DNA of 52,291 bases from Psychrobacter sp. I-STPA6b (GCF_020662265.1 NZ_VEWM01000058.1:1-52291), one strand, 5' to 3'; positions 42,336 through 51,706 are shown, counted from the first letter of the stretch. The notes: generated by a model not told the origin, from the sequence alone. Numbers and translations: made by a program.

Positions 42336-45158
42336 TTAATCCAATAACCGCAGTTTTCTTGCTTCAATCACTGCCTGTGTACGCCGAGATACACCCAGCT
42401 TGCTATAGATGGCTTTTAGATACCATTTGACCGTATCAACACTGACATTTAGATTTCGGGCGATTTTTTTATTGGTCAGTCCTTTTTCTAACATCTTAAT
42501 GATATGGATTTCCTTATCTTTAAATGGCTCAATCAATACTTCCTCGTTTTGATTGGTTGTCGTGGCATTATCATCTTTTGCTGATGGTGCATTACTGTCA
42601 CTTGCCTGCTTTTTATACAGTGCGATTAAGCCCACTAACCAACGGCTAAATTCCGCATTATTATAAGTTGTCGTATCATGAGTGTCGCTATTTTCTGTTA
42701 TATCGGATTTGCTATCAGGTTCTTGACGACAGCGTTTGGCAAGCCTGCTAATGACTTTGATGGTATCTTCATCCTCATCAATAAAAGTACGAATAATACC
42801 TTGTGCAAAGCCTTGCTGTAGTGCAGGCAGTAGCATTTCTTCTGCCTCAGCATAGCGTCCAGCCTTATTCATAATGGTTGCTAATAATGTGCGGGTTACC
42901 ATTTCAGCATAATGTCTTTGCTGTTCAATATGATTGTGTAGCATTGTACTAAGCTGTTCAATGGCTTGCATTTGCTTGCCATTACGACATAGCAGGCGGG
43001 CATTGGCACAACGGCGAATATCCAGTATTCGCTCACCCAAACGAGCATATTCGACAGGTATGATTTGCTGTTGCCACTGTCTCATCAGTTGTTCTGCTGA
43101 TTTTACTTTATTATCTAATAGGTATAATTTGATTAGCTCAGCTTTTAAAGCAAACTCTAAACGGATAAGCTTTAGCTTTTGGGCAATTTTCTGACCTTCG
43201 TCTAAAATAGCGTGGGCCTCAGAAAAATGACGCTGTTGCATGGCAATCCGACTGCCAAAACAATACGTTGCCATATAAAAATCAACAATTCCCCCCTCAA
43301 CGCCTAATTTACGGCTATCAAGCAATAAGGGCGTGGCATCATCAATTTGGTTGCGTTCATAATACACTTGCCCCAACAATGCCCCCGATAAATAAGCGGC
43401 ATGTGAGTGTTTGCCTGTTTTTTCCCATGCTTTTTGTTGGGCTTGTTTAAAGCATTGCTCTGCCATGTCAAATTGACACTGCTCCAGATAAGCAATCCCT
43501 GCAAAGCAATCACTAAACACACTACTAAATGTCCCTCGTGTGTGCTGATGAAAACGGCTGGTTTGTTGTTGTAGCTGTATTGCTTGTGTATAGCAATTAC
43601 TATGTATCAGCACATAAGTAATGATGTTATTAGCAACTACCCTCACCCAAGGATTAAGGTTTTCTTCCTCATCAAATTGGGTGGGTAATAACTGCTCAAC
43701 CCTGTCCAAGCGGTCAGCATACATATCAATACATGCCTGCAACACCTGCATTTCTATGCGGATACTTTTCTCATTGGCATGCTCTTTATCTGCCAATACC
43801 TGCTTGACAATATCTAAGGCTTGCTGTGCCTCATGCTGATGATGGGTCAAGCAATATGCCCATGCGATGGCCATTTGTAACTGGCAACGAGTTTGGATAT
43901 TTTTGGCGGGTAATTTGTCTTTAAGACGCAGCAATGTACCCATAAAGCTGTGTTCAACCAGCCACATGGCATCTTTTTCTACCCATGAGATGGCAAGCTC
44001 CATCTCTTGAGCGGCGATGGCATGTTGCACCGCCTCATCTGTATGCTCAATATTGGCAAACCACTGGGCAGCCAATAAATGCAAAGGTTTGAGCTGTTCA
44101 GGCATTTGCCGTTTTAAACGTCGCTGCAAAAACTCGGCAAATAAATGATGGTATTGAAACCAATGCTGCTCTGGGTCCAATGGACGAACAAACAAACCTT
44201 GTTTATATAACTGTTTTAATAAATTTTGACTGTCTGTACGAGCAGTGATGGCATTACATAAATCACCATTTAATCGCTCTAAAATCGAAGTTTTTAATAA
44301 AAACTCCAAAGTATCAGCAGGTAAGTTATCCAACACATTTTCAGTCAAATATTCACTGATAGAGTGGGTATTTTCAATATTATCAAATACATTTAACACA
44401 CCATCTTCACGTTTTTGGGTGCGTAATATCAATAAAATTAGCTGTAATGAGGCAACCCAACCTTCAGTCTTTTGCCATAAGCTATGAATGTCTGCTGAGC
44501 CCAAATTAATCTGATTGACCTTGCGTAAAAAATCCGCAGTTTCATTTTCATCAAACCGCAAATCAGTACTGTTAATCACGCACAGTTGATGTTTAACTTG
44601 TAGAGTATAAATGGGTAATGGGGGCTGTTTGCGACTACAAATTATCAGATGAAAATTATCAGAGGCACTTTCAACCAGAAAGTTTAGAGCGTCATGAATG
44701 ACTGGATTGTCAATAAAATGCCAATCATCTAGTACCAGATAGATTTTTTTATCAAAGGTAGTAATTTGATTAATCAGCTCAGTCAAAATAAACTTAATGG
44801 CTTGATGAGAATGACACCCTGATAGAGCGGTGGTATCAACACTGATACACTCAGCGACACTATGAATTGCCCCAACGATATAGCTAATACAACGCTCAGG
44901 GTCGTTATCTTCATTATCTAGACTTAGCCAAGCAACATGATAACCTCGCTCAATTAATAGCTCTCGCCATTGCATGGCAAGACTGGTCTTACCAAAGCCG
45001 GCAGGTGCTTGAATCAGCATTACTCGGTAGTCGATGGCACTGATAAGCTTATCTATCAGGCGTGGACGCTGTAATAAATGCCGAAAGTCAGACGGTGCTT
45101 TGAGTTTGGTCAAAATTAACGGCAAACGTATGTTGTTTGTTCCTTTTGTGTGTACCAT
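42336..45158 (-). CDS. MalT-type STAND ATPase / LuxR-HTH transcriptional regulator
   Basis: 940 aa, the usual size of MalT/AcoK-like signal-transducing ATPases that activate transcription when bound to inducer and ATP. The N-terminal NTPase has Walker A APAGFGKTS (51-59), WLSLDNEDNDPERC and Walker B IYLVLDDWHFI. LWQKTEGWVASLQLILL is the conserved helical segment behind it. The middle is a long TPR-like sensor region (about 340-800). A linker rich in Asp, Ser and Asn (about 805-865) leads to a LuxR HTH: EIHIIKMLEKGLTNKKIARNLNVSVDTVKWYLKAIYSKLGVSRRTQAV by segment. AAGGAGGGG precedes the ATG. Position and orientation directly upstream suggest it controls the carboxylase operon, perhaps sensing the ketone. 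Confidence 0.9.
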   Translation of the reverse strand: MVHTKGTNNIRLPLILTKLKAPSDFRHLLQRPRLIDKLISAIDYRVMLIQAPAGFGKTSLAMQWRELLIERGYHVAWLSLDNEDNDPERCISYIVGAIHSVAECISVDTTALSGCHSHQAIKFILTELINQITTFDKKIYLVLDDWHFIDNPVIHDALNFLVESASDNFHLIICSRKQPPLPIYTLQVKHQLCVINSTDLRFDENETADFLRKVNQINLGSADIHSLWQKTEGWVASLQLILLILRTQKREDGVLNVFDNIENTHSISEYLTENVLDNLPADTLEFLLKTSILERLNGDLCNAITARTDSQNLLKQLYKQGLFVRPLDPEQHWFQYHHLFAEFLQRRLKRQMPEQLKPLHLLAAQWFANIEHTDEAVQHAIAAQEMELAISWVEKDAMWLVEHSFMGTLLRLKDKLPAKNIQTRCQLQMAIAWAYCLTHHQHEAQQALDIVKQVLADKEHANEKSIRIEMQVLQACIDMYADRLDRVEQLLPTQFDEEENLNPWVRVVANNIITYVLIHSNCYTQAIQLQQQTSRFHQHTRGTFSSVFSDCFAGIAYLEQCQFDMAEQCFKQAQQKAWEKTGKHSHAAYLSGALLGQVYYERNQIDDATPLLLDSRKLGVEGGIVDFYMATYCFGSRIAMQQRHFSEAHAILDEGQKIAQKLKLIRLEFALKAELIKLYLLDNKVKSAEQLMRQWQQQIIPVEYARLGERILDIRRCANARLLCRNGKQMQAIEQLSTMLHNHIEQQRHYAEMVTRTLLATIMNKAGRYAEAEEMLLPALQQGFAQGIIRTFIDEDEDTIKVISRLAKRCRQEPDSKSDITENSDTHDTTTYNNAEFSRWLVGLIALYKKQASDSNAPSAKDDNATTTNQNEEVLIEPFKDKEIHIIKMLEKGLTNKKIARNLNVSVDTVKWYLKAIYSKLGVSRRTQAVIEARKLRLLD

Positions 45159-45728
45159 AACCCCTCCTTGGGATATATTAATCAGTACATATATGACTTA
45201 TGACTTTTTGATAGGTAAACCTCCTTTCTTGAATTTTAGATACCTATACAATCTTTATATAACATCATATAATTGATAATACATGACAAAATTTAAAAAA
45301 CTTTATTAAAATAATAAAAATTGCTAAAACTTCATATAACCTTATCATTACAAGTGGTCTATAAATGATACTCAACGGTTTATAAAAAACGATGAGTGAC
45401 ATAAATCGTATTCTATCTTAGTACATCACAATGAACAAGGTGGAAATGGTTTTATACTAAGGTATGTTGAACTTTGTAGAAAAATTGAGAGGCTGATTTT
45501 ACAAGCAGTGTTTTAATCAAAGTAATGAACGCAGGTAACTCTTGTTAATACAAGTGGGAATACTAACCAATTAATTAATATATAAACAAGGAAAGTTTAT
45601 ATAAATTTTACAAAAAACATGAAGTAAATCTATATAAAGTTACTCCACTTTCAACTTGTTTTCCTAAACTATTGATTTTACTGGTGTCAAAATTTATACC
45701 AAGATATTTAAATAACGTTAGGTTTATT
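45159..45728. promoter_or_regulatory. Divergent AT-rich gap between the regulator and the NYN gene
   Basis: 570 bp without a convincing gene. In the regulator leader, ATAGGTA (45211-45217) can pair with TACCTAT (45241-45247); the loop contains a second near-perfect Shine-Dalgarno (AAGGAGGT on the minus strand) with no start codon behind it. The rest is AT-rich. Confidence 0.45.
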
Positions 45729-46445
45729 ATGAATCAACAAATTACGGTTGCCTTATTTATTGATGCAGACAATGCTCCAGCAAAAAAAATTGATTTAATT
45801 ATCAATGAGCTGGCTAGTTATGGGGCTGTCATGATACGCAAAATCTATGGCAACTGGAAAAATCAAACCTTACAAGGTTGGGAAGATATCTTACTAGAAT
45901 ATGCCATCCAACCGATACAACAGTTTGACTATACCAAAGGTAAAAATGCCACTGATATGGCAATGACCATTGATGTGATGGATTTACTATACAGTGGCAA
46001 AATTGACATATTTTGTATCGTCTCATCAGACAGCGATTTTACCCCTTTAGCCATGCGTATCAAAGCGGAAGGAAAACAGGTTATTGGCTTTGGTGAACAA
46101 AAAACACCATTATCTTTGGTCAAAGCTTGTAGCCGTTTTTTATATCTTGATGCAAAAGATGACAATGCCAACCATACTGGTATAGCCAAAAAATCAGGTA
46201 GTGAGCTTAAATGTGATACCTCTTTAATGAATCTATTACGAGATGCCATCTCTCATGCTTGTGATGAAGAAGGTTGGGCTAATCTAGGTGCCGTTGGTAG
46301 TATTATCAGTAACCAAACTTCTTTTGATAGTAAAAACTATGGTTACGCCAAACTTAGTGATCTTGTAAAAGCCATTGATTTATTTGAGGTCAAGTTATCT
46401 AACAATCGCTCACAGATGTTTGTAAAAGATAAACGTAAATCGTAA
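45729..46445 (+). CDS. NYN (PIN-like) ribonuclease-type protein with C-terminal OST-HTH/LOTUS domain
   Basis: 238 aa from the ATG at 45729; an upstream TTG would add 19 unlikely residues. The NYN domain (1-140) keeps the acidic cluster of PIN-like nucleases: FIDADNAPAKK, KGKNATDMAMTIDVMDLLYSG and SSDSDFTPLAMRIKAEGKQVIGFG, so an Mg2+-dependent RNase is expected. The C-terminal 75 residues (LMNLLRDAISHACDEEGWANLGAVG, FDSKNYGYAKLSDLVKAIDLFEV) match the OST-HTH/LOTUS RNA-binding fold. This pair of domains is known as the LabA-like type in bacteria. Targets are unknown. It stands ahead of moeA in the same direction with an 81-bp gap, probably independent. Confidence 0.88.
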   Translation: MNQQITVALFIDADNAPAKKIDLIINELASYGAVMIRKIYGNWKNQTLQGWEDILLEYAIQPIQQFDYTKGKNATDMAMTIDVMDLLYSGKIDIFCIVSSDSDFTPLAMRIKAEGKQVIGFGEQKTPLSLVKACSRFLYLDAKDDNANHTGIAKKSGSELKCDTSLMNLLRDAISHACDEEGWANLGAVGSIISNQTSFDSKNYGYAKLSDLVKAIDLFEVKLSNNRSQMFVKDKRKS

Positions 46446-46526
46446 AGACCACTAATAACTCACAATTTCGACAATACAAATTTTATTATCTATTCATTTA
46501 TTTGCTGATATTAAACAGAGGTCATC

Positions 46527-47906
46527 ATGATATCCCTTTCCCAGCTAAAAACGTCCATCAAAGCACGCATTGCCAGTTATTATGACACGTCATTTTATCA
46601 ACATCGGCAAAGGTTAAATGTGGATTTATTAGACAGTATGGGGCATGTATTAGCAGAAGATATCACCGCCCCTTTTGATGTTCCTCGACAAAACTTATCA
46701 TCAATGGACGGTTTTGCCATTGCTCAAAACAGCTCGCTTGCAGAGGGTGAACAAATAGAAATCATCGGTGAATCGCAAGCAGGACAACCGTTTCAACTCA
46801 CCAACCAACAACAGTTACAAACAGGACAAGGAGTGCGGATTTTTACAGGGGCGATTGTGCCAGAAGGCTGTGATACAGTGGTGATTCAAGAAAATACCAA
46901 TTTTGAACAACTCAAAAACCCTGACCCACAAGCGGATAAAAATAGCCAACAAGTATTAGATAAATCCAAGCCTTATCACATCACTTTGAGCCAAACCGCC
47001 AAAGCAAACGCCAACATTCGCAAACAAGGCGATGAAATCGAACTCGGTGACGTGGTATTAAACAAAGGCAAACTATTAAACCCCACTGATATTAGCCTAT
47101 TGGCAAATCTAGGAATAGCACAGGTGCAAATTTATCAGCCGTTAGTGGTTGGTTTATTGGCAACAGGGGATGAACTGGTGGCATTGGGTCAGCCGTTAAC
47201 CTCGTTAGCACAAATTTATAATTCTAATACCCCCACCCTTAAAGCCTTACTATCTAAGCTACCTATTAGCATCAAAGATTATGGCATTTTAAAAGATGAT
47301 TTATCTGAGATTGAGCAATGTCTTATCACCGCTTCACAAGAATGTGACGTGCTGATTTCTAGTGCGGGGGTATCGGTAGGCGATTATGATTTTTTGACCA
47401 CTGCGATTGAAAAACTGGGCAAAATCAACCACTATAAAGTGGCAATGAAACCAGGCAAACCCTTTGTCTTTGGTGAGCTACAAGGCAAAAAACAAAATCC
47501 GCTACAAGCAGACAAATCGCCACAAGATAATAATACCGTCTTTTACTTTGGCTTACCGGGCAATCCGTTATCAGCAGTAGTAAGCTGTTTGCAACTGGTG
47601 ATGCCTGCATTATGGCAAATGAGTGGTGTGGCTGAAGATGATTTACCGCTTACGCTTACGCTCACCCTAAAAGCCACCGTCAACAATGACATTAAAAAGT
47701 CAGCAGGACGACTGGATTTTCAACGGGGCGTACTCACTCAACTTACCGATGGTAGCTATCAAGTCACCGCCCTTGCCAGCCAGCAATCACACCGCATCAA
47801 ACAGTTAAGCAATGCCAACTGCTTAATTGTATTGGATGAGGACAGTGGTAACGTGCAAGCAGGCGAAACGGTCAACGTACAACCATTTACATGGCGGTTG
47901 GGTTGA
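46527..47906 (+). CDS. moeA: Molybdopterin molybdenumtransferase
   Basis: MoeA inserts molybdate into adenylylated molybdopterin, the last step of Mo-cofactor synthesis. The 459 aa carry FDVPRQNLSSMDGFAI, GQGVRIFTGAIVPEGCDTVVIQEN by segment, LLATGDELV, ISSAGVSVGDYDF, MKPGKPF and FGLPGNPLSAVVSC, ending with the beta-barrel domain IV. A low-complexity Gln/Lys insert (about 128-150) is longer than usual. It begins the Mo-cofactor group and is followed by a terminator, so it is a separate transcript from moaA. Confidence 0.95.
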   Translation: MISLSQLKTSIKARIASYYDTSFYQHRQRLNVDLLDSMGHVLAEDITAPFDVPRQNLSSMDGFAIAQNSSLAEGEQIEIIGESQAGQPFQLTNQQQLQTGQGVRIFTGAIVPEGCDTVVIQENTNFEQLKNPDPQADKNSQQVLDKSKPYHITLSQTAKANANIRKQGDEIELGDVVLNKGKLLNPTDISLLANLGIAQVQIYQPLVVGLLATGDELVALGQPLTSLAQIYNSNTPTLKALLSKLPISIKDYGILKDDLSEIEQCLITASQECDVLISSAGVSVGDYDFLTTAIEKLGKINHYKVAMKPGKPFVFGELQGKKQNPLQADKSPQDNNTVFYFGLPGNPLSAVVSCLQLVMPALWQMSGVAEDDLPLTLTLTLKATVNNDIKKSAGRLDFQRGVLTQLTDGSYQVTALASQQSHRIKQLSNANCLIVLDEDSGNVQAGETVNVQPFTWRLG

Positions 47907-47941
47907 TACTAGATCAATGACGGGGGAATGTTAGATTAATA

Positions 47942-47969
47942 ATACTACCACCAAAGTAGTATCTTTTTT
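47942..47969 (+). terminator. Intrinsic terminator of moeA
   Basis: ATACTAC (47942-47948) pairs with GTAGTAT (47956-47962) around CACCAAA, followed by CTTTTTT. Confidence 0.8.
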
Positions 47970-48036
47970 CCATCAGAGATTCCATTAGTATAGTGTCATT
48001 ATGGGTGCTATTTTGACATAATGGCAGGCACAAATT
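47967..48036 (+). promoter_or_regulatory. Possible moaA promoter and leader hairpin
   Basis: TTTCCA (47967-47972) and TATAGT (47989-47994) are a weak promoter with a 16-bp spacer. TGTCATTATG (47994-48003) pairs with CATAATGGCA (48017-48026), 10 bp with one wobble, followed by ACAAATTTTTT-type sequence. It may attenuate the moa operon. It does not look like the Moco riboswitch. Confidence 0.4.
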
Positions 48037-48100
48037 TTTTCACAACCTGAGGCAACGCTTAAAGCACACCACTCACTCATAACAAAACGGTACAGGCATT

Positions 48101-49081
48101 ATGACCCCAACTCTAACCGATAGCTTTTCTCGGCATTTGACCTATTTACGCTTATCGGTGACGGATTTTTGTAATTTTCGTTGTCAATATTGCTTACCTA
48201 ATGGTTATCAGGGTCGCCGACCTGATGATGAGCTTACCCTTGCTGAAATGGCAACTTTAATGACCGCTTTTGCCAAACTTGGTACACAAAAAATCCGCCT
48301 GACAGGGGGTGAGCCGTCCATTCGCAAAGATATTAGCGACATCATCGCTACCGCCAAACAAACTCAAGGCATCAACACCGTTGCCATCACCAGTAATGGC
48401 TACAAACTCGGTAAACATATCCAAAACTGGCAACAAGCAGGACTGAACCAGCTTAATCTGAGTATCGACAGCTTTACTCCCGACACCTTTAAGCAAATCA
48501 CTGGCTTTGATATTTTGCCACAACTATTAGATGACGTAGATACATTACTAGCAACCACCGACATTCGCCTAAAAATGAACGCCATTTTAATGGCTGAAAC
48601 GGCTTATGACACGCTGATTTCAGCACTCGACTATATCAAACAGCGTCCGATTAGCTTTCGTTTTATTGAATTTATGCAGACCAGTGATAATGCCGATTTG
48701 TTTTTTGCCCAACACGCCCAAACACCGCTGATTAGCGAGCATCTGATTAGAAATGGCTGGCAAGCCAAACAGCGTGGCATCACCGATGGTCCTGCTATTG
48801 AATATTGTCACCCTGATTACGCAGGTCGCATTGGTATTATTGCCCCGTATGCCCCGCAGTTTTGCCACAGTTGCAACCGCCTACGGGTCAGCAGTCAAGG
48901 TAAAGTGCATCTATGCCTATTTGACAATGCCAGTTATGACATTCGCCCTTATTTGCAAAATGATGACGTTGAGGGACTGATTGATGCCTTACAATCTTTA
49001 ATGCCAATTAAACCTGAGCATCACCACTTACAAGAGCAAGACAGCGGGCTAATGCACAATTTATCGCTGATTGGTGGTTAG
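48101..49081 (+). CDS. moaA: GTP 3',8-cyclase
   Basis: A radical-SAM enzyme that starts Mo-cofactor synthesis by converting GTP to 3',8-cyclo-GTP together with MoaC. 326 aa. The SAM cluster motif is C24-x3-C28-x2-C31 (TDFCNFRCQYC). KIRLTGGEPSIRKD and LNLSIDSF follow. The second cluster motif is FCHSCNRLRVSSQGKVHLCLF, and the C-terminus ends in the essential GG pair (SLIGG). First gene of the moaA-moaB-mobA-moaC-moaD-moaE run. Confidence 0.96.
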   Translation: MTPTLTDSFSRHLTYLRLSVTDFCNFRCQYCLPNGYQGRRPDDELTLAEMATLMTAFAKLGTQKIRLTGGEPSIRKDISDIIATAKQTQGINTVAITSNGYKLGKHIQNWQQAGLNQLNLSIDSFTPDTFKQITGFDILPQLLDDVDTLLATTDIRLKMNAILMAETAYDTLISALDYIKQRPISFRFIEFMQTSDNADLFFAQHAQTPLISEHLIRNGWQAKQRGITDGPAIEYCHPDYAGRIGIIAPYAPQFCHSCNRLRVSSQGKVHLCLFDNASYDIRPYLQNDDVEGLIDALQSLMPIKPEHHHLQEQDSGLMHNLSLIGG

Positions 49082-49123
49082 ACATTTATAAAAATAGCTA
49101 AACTCATATAATAGGACAATCCC

Positions 49124-49657
49124 ATGACAAAAAAACCAGCCGAATTTATCCCGCTTAATATTGCTGTGCTTACTGTTTCTGATACCCGTAGCCTTGATGA
49201 AGATACCTCAGGTAGCTATTTGGTTGAGCAAATTACCCAAGCAGGGCACAACCTTGCCGAGCGTAAATTGATTACTGATGATATTTATCACATTCGAGCA
49301 GTAATCAGCGATTGGATTGCCAATGCTGATATTCACGCCATCATCACCACAGGCGGTACAGGATTTTATATTCGTGACAGCATGCCTGAGGCGGTAAGTG
49401 TGTTATTTGATAAACAGATTGCTGGTTTTGGTGAAATGTTTCGCCTAATCTCCAAAGATGACATCGGCATGGCAACCATTCAATCTCGTGCCATTGCAGG
49501 TATGGCAAATGCCACTGGGATTTTTTGCTTACCGGGGTCGACTGGGGCGTGTCGTTGTGCGTGGGAAGGTATTTTAAAAGAGCAACTAGATAACCGCACC
49601 CGCCCTTGCAACTTTGTGCCACATTTTTTACGCAATAATCCATCACATGGCTCATAA
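49124..49657 (+). CDS. moaB: Molybdopterin adenylyltransferase (MoaB/Mog family)
   Basis: Adenylylates molybdopterin before metal insertion, or is a close homologue of the enzyme that does. 177 aa with IAVLTVSDTRSLDEDTSG, IITTGGTGFYIRDSMPEAV, GFGEMFRLIS and FCLPGSTGACRCAWEGIL, the conserved MoaB blocks. AGGACA precedes the ATG. The gap to moaA is 42 bp and to mobA 10 bp. Confidence 0.93.
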   Translation: MTKKPAEFIPLNIAVLTVSDTRSLDEDTSGSYLVEQITQAGHNLAERKLITDDIYHIRAVISDWIANADIHAIITTGGTGFYIRDSMPEAVSVLFDKQIAGFGEMFRLISKDDIGMATIQSRAIAGMANATGIFCLPGSTGACRCAWEGILKEQLDNRTRPCNFVPHFLRNNPSHGS

Positions 49658-49667
49658 CCAATAAAAA

Positions 49668-50402
49668 ATGATACACCTACAAGCCATACTAATATTAGCA
49701 GGGGGGCAATCTCGGCGAATGGGTGCAGATAAAGCCCTACTCACGTTGCCCTCAAAGCAAACCTTACTTGAGCATCATATTGATGGGGCAATAACGCTCG
49801 CTGATAAATTGGGTGTACCTATTTTAATTGCTGATAACCAAAAGAATTTCTTAGCTAAAATAAAACCTATTAATAGTAAGATACCCATCATCAGTATTGA
49901 TGATTATCAAGCAGGACAAGGGGCATTATCAGCCATTGCAGGGGCAATGCTTGCCAGTGATAAACCTAATAAGAAACTTAGTGAAAAGCTAAATACAAAA
50001 CAAAAATTTGAGCCACAAACAGATAATGCCTATCTATTGGTGTTGAGCTGTGATGCGATGGTGACAGCAAATGAAATTTGGCAAACGTTATATACTTATT
50101 TGCAAACTTTACAAACAAAGCCTTTATTAAATCAGCCACATATTTTTTGTTTTGCTGATAGTGAGCACAGCTACCCATTACTCGGCTTATATCCGTACGC
50201 TTTAAAACAGGCGTTATTAGACTATTTGCACACAGGCTCACAACGGGTGATGAGCTTTATCAAGCCTTATCAGATCACTATTGATTTGCCCAAAGATTGG
50301 CAAGGGCTGGTCAATATAAACACCCCTGAGCAGTTTATACAAGCGTGTCAGTTATTAAACTCTAATATCCTTTTTATCTCTAAGGAAAATCATGTCAATT
50401 AA
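49668..50402 (+). CDS. mobA: Molybdenum cofactor guanylyltransferase
   Basis: Transfers GMP to molybdopterin to form the guanine dinucleotide cofactor used by DMSO-reductase-family enzymes. 244 aa. The N-terminal nucleotide-binding motif is LAGGQSRRMGADKALL. GQGALSAIAGAM and LVLSCDAM (the metal-binding Asp) follow, with HSYPLLGLYP later. A Lys/Asn/Gln-rich insert (about 95-125) is longer than in E. coli MobA. The gene overlaps moaC by 11 bp. Confidence 0.9.
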   Translation: MIHLQAILILAGGQSRRMGADKALLTLPSKQTLLEHHIDGAITLADKLGVPILIADNQKNFLAKIKPINSKIPIISIDDYQAGQGALSAIAGAMLASDKPNKKLSEKLNTKQKFEPQTDNAYLLVLSCDAMVTANEIWQTLYTYLQTLQTKPLLNQPHIFCFADSEHSYPLLGLYPYALKQALLDYLHTGSQRVMSFIKPYQITIDLPKDWQGLVNINTPEQFIQACQLLNSNILFISKENHVN

Positions 50403-50904
50403 TAAGCAAAAAACGCCCAACACCTTAACCCATAACCTATCCCATATTGACGCAAAAGGTGATGTACACATGGTAGACGTGAGCCATAAAACCGCCAGCC
50501 AGCGTCAAGCCACCGCTCAGGGTCGGGTGATATTTCCACAAGCCGTGTATCAACAAATCAAAGACAATGATGGTATGAGTAAAAAAGGCAGTATCATACA
50601 GACCGCCCATATTGCAGGGATAATGGCGGGTAAACGCACCCACGAGCTGATTCCATTGTGCCACCCCCTACCCCTTGACGGCATTAACCTTACCTTTGAT
50701 TATCAAGACGACAGCCACAGCATACAAGTAACCGCCACCGTCAAAGTCACCCACAAAACAGGGGTAGAAATGGAAGCCCTTACTGCTGTGTCTGTGGCGT
50801 GTCTTACCTTGTATGATATGACCAAAGCCTTATCGCATGACATCATCATTAGTGATATTCAACTATTACAGAAAACAGGCGGAAAATCGGATTATCAACT
50901 ATGA
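50392..50904 (+). CDS. moaC: Cyclic pyranopterin monophosphate synthase
   Basis: Works with MoaA to form cyclic pyranopterin monophosphate. 170 aa. Motifs are HIDAKGDVHMVDVSHKTASQRQA (the DV.MVDVS.K..T.R.A block), KGSIIQTAHIAGIMAGKRTHELIPLCHPLPL by segment, and KTGVEMEALTAVSVACLTLYDMTKA. The LCHP and EMEALTA blocks form the active site. The AAGGAAAA site lies inside the mobA end. The moaD start overlaps its stop (ATGA). Confidence 0.96.
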   Translation: MSINKQKTPNTLTHNLSHIDAKGDVHMVDVSHKTASQRQATAQGRVIFPQAVYQQIKDNDGMSKKGSIIQTAHIAGIMAGKRTHELIPLCHPLPLDGINLTFDYQDDSHSIQVTATVKVTHKTGVEMEALTAVSVACLTLYDMTKALSHDIIISDIQLLQKTGGKSDYQL

Positions 50905-51155
50905 ACACCCTAAAACCCATTACCCTACTTTACTTTGCCAGCCTTGCCGAGCAAGCAGGTTGCGACAGCGAAACCCTAAATATCGACCCAAACACCAGCC
51001 TAACCGAGCTGTATACCGCCCTTAAAGTCAAACACAACTTTAAACAATCCCAATCACAACTACGCATCGCCATTAATGATAACTTTTGTGATTGGCAAAG
51101 CGAGATTCAAGCAGGTGATAGCATTGCCTTTATCCCACCTGTGGCGGGAGGTTAA
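50901..51155 (+). CDS. moaD: Molybdopterin synthase small (sulfur-carrier) subunit
   Basis: An 84-aa ubiquitin-like sulfur carrier. It begins ITLLYFASLAEQAGCDSETL and ends IAFIPPVAGG; the terminal GG is thiocarboxylated and donates sulfur to the dithiolene. It overlaps moaC by 4 bp and precedes moaE by 2 bp, so subunits are made together. Confidence 0.93.
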   Translation: MNTLKPITLLYFASLAEQAGCDSETLNIDPNTSLTELYTALKVKHNFKQSQSQLRIAINDNFCDWQSEIQAGDSIAFIPPVAGG

Positions 51156-51157
51156 TC

Positions 51158-51706
51158 ATGTCTAATGACTCTTCAGAATTGCAAGAATTACAAGGATTGC
51201 AAAACTCAGATTCAAACTTAAACAATCCACACCAACAAGCCATGAAAATTGCCTGTAGTCATGACGAGGCGTATCAGATTGCCATTAATGATGGCTTTGC
51301 CTTATTGGATATTGCCATTGATGAAGGACGCTTAAAAAAGGCATTAAATAATGACAGTTGCGGGGCATTAGCTACCTTTGAGGGTTGGGTACGTAACCAC
51401 AATAACGCTCAATCGGTTAGCCACTTAACCTATTATGGCTACGAGCAACTGGCACTGAATCAAGGCAAACTGCTTATTGAAGAGGCAAAACAACGCTTTG
51501 ACATTGAACACGCCATTGCCATTCATCGTATTGGTGAGCTAAACATTGGTGATATGGCGGTGTGGATTGGAGTCACTGCAAGCCACCGCTACCCTGCGTT
51601 TGATGCCTGCCGATGGTTATTAGATGCCATTAAAGCAGACATTCCGATTTGGAAACAAGAATTTTACCCTAACCAAGCGAGCAAATGGCTCAGTAATAAT
51701 GGTTAA
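51158..51706 (+). CDS. moaE: Molybdopterin synthase catalytic subunit
   Basis: Converts cyclic pyranopterin monophosphate to molybdopterin using MoaD thiocarboxylate. 182 aa; family members are about 150, so the first 35-45 residues (rich in Ser, Asn, Gln and Leu) are an extension. Motifs are CGALATFEGWVRNHN, LTYYGYEQLA, AIHRIGELNIGDMAVWIGVTASHR by segment, and DAIKADIPIWKQEF with the catalytic Lys pair. Last gene of the moa run; no strong terminator is seen behind it. Confidence 0.94.
   Translation: MSNDSSELQELQGLQNSDSNLNNPHQQAMKIACSHDEAYQIAINDGFALLDIAIDEGRLKKALNNDSCGALATFEGWVRNHNNAQSVSHLTYYGYEQLALNQGKLLIEEAKQRFDIEHAIAIHRIGELNIGDMAVWIGVTASHRYPAFDACRWLLDAIKADIPIWKQEFYPNQASKWLSNNG

Noticed and set aside
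45159..45276. Possible small ORF driven by the extra AAGGAGGT in the regulator leader
   Set aside because: No ATG, GTG or TTG start lies at a usable distance behind it on the minus strand.
47994..48026. Moco (MoCo RNA motif) riboswitch ahead of moaA
   Set aside because: Only one 10-bp hairpin is visible; the multi-stem architecture and conserved blocks of that riboswitch are not present.
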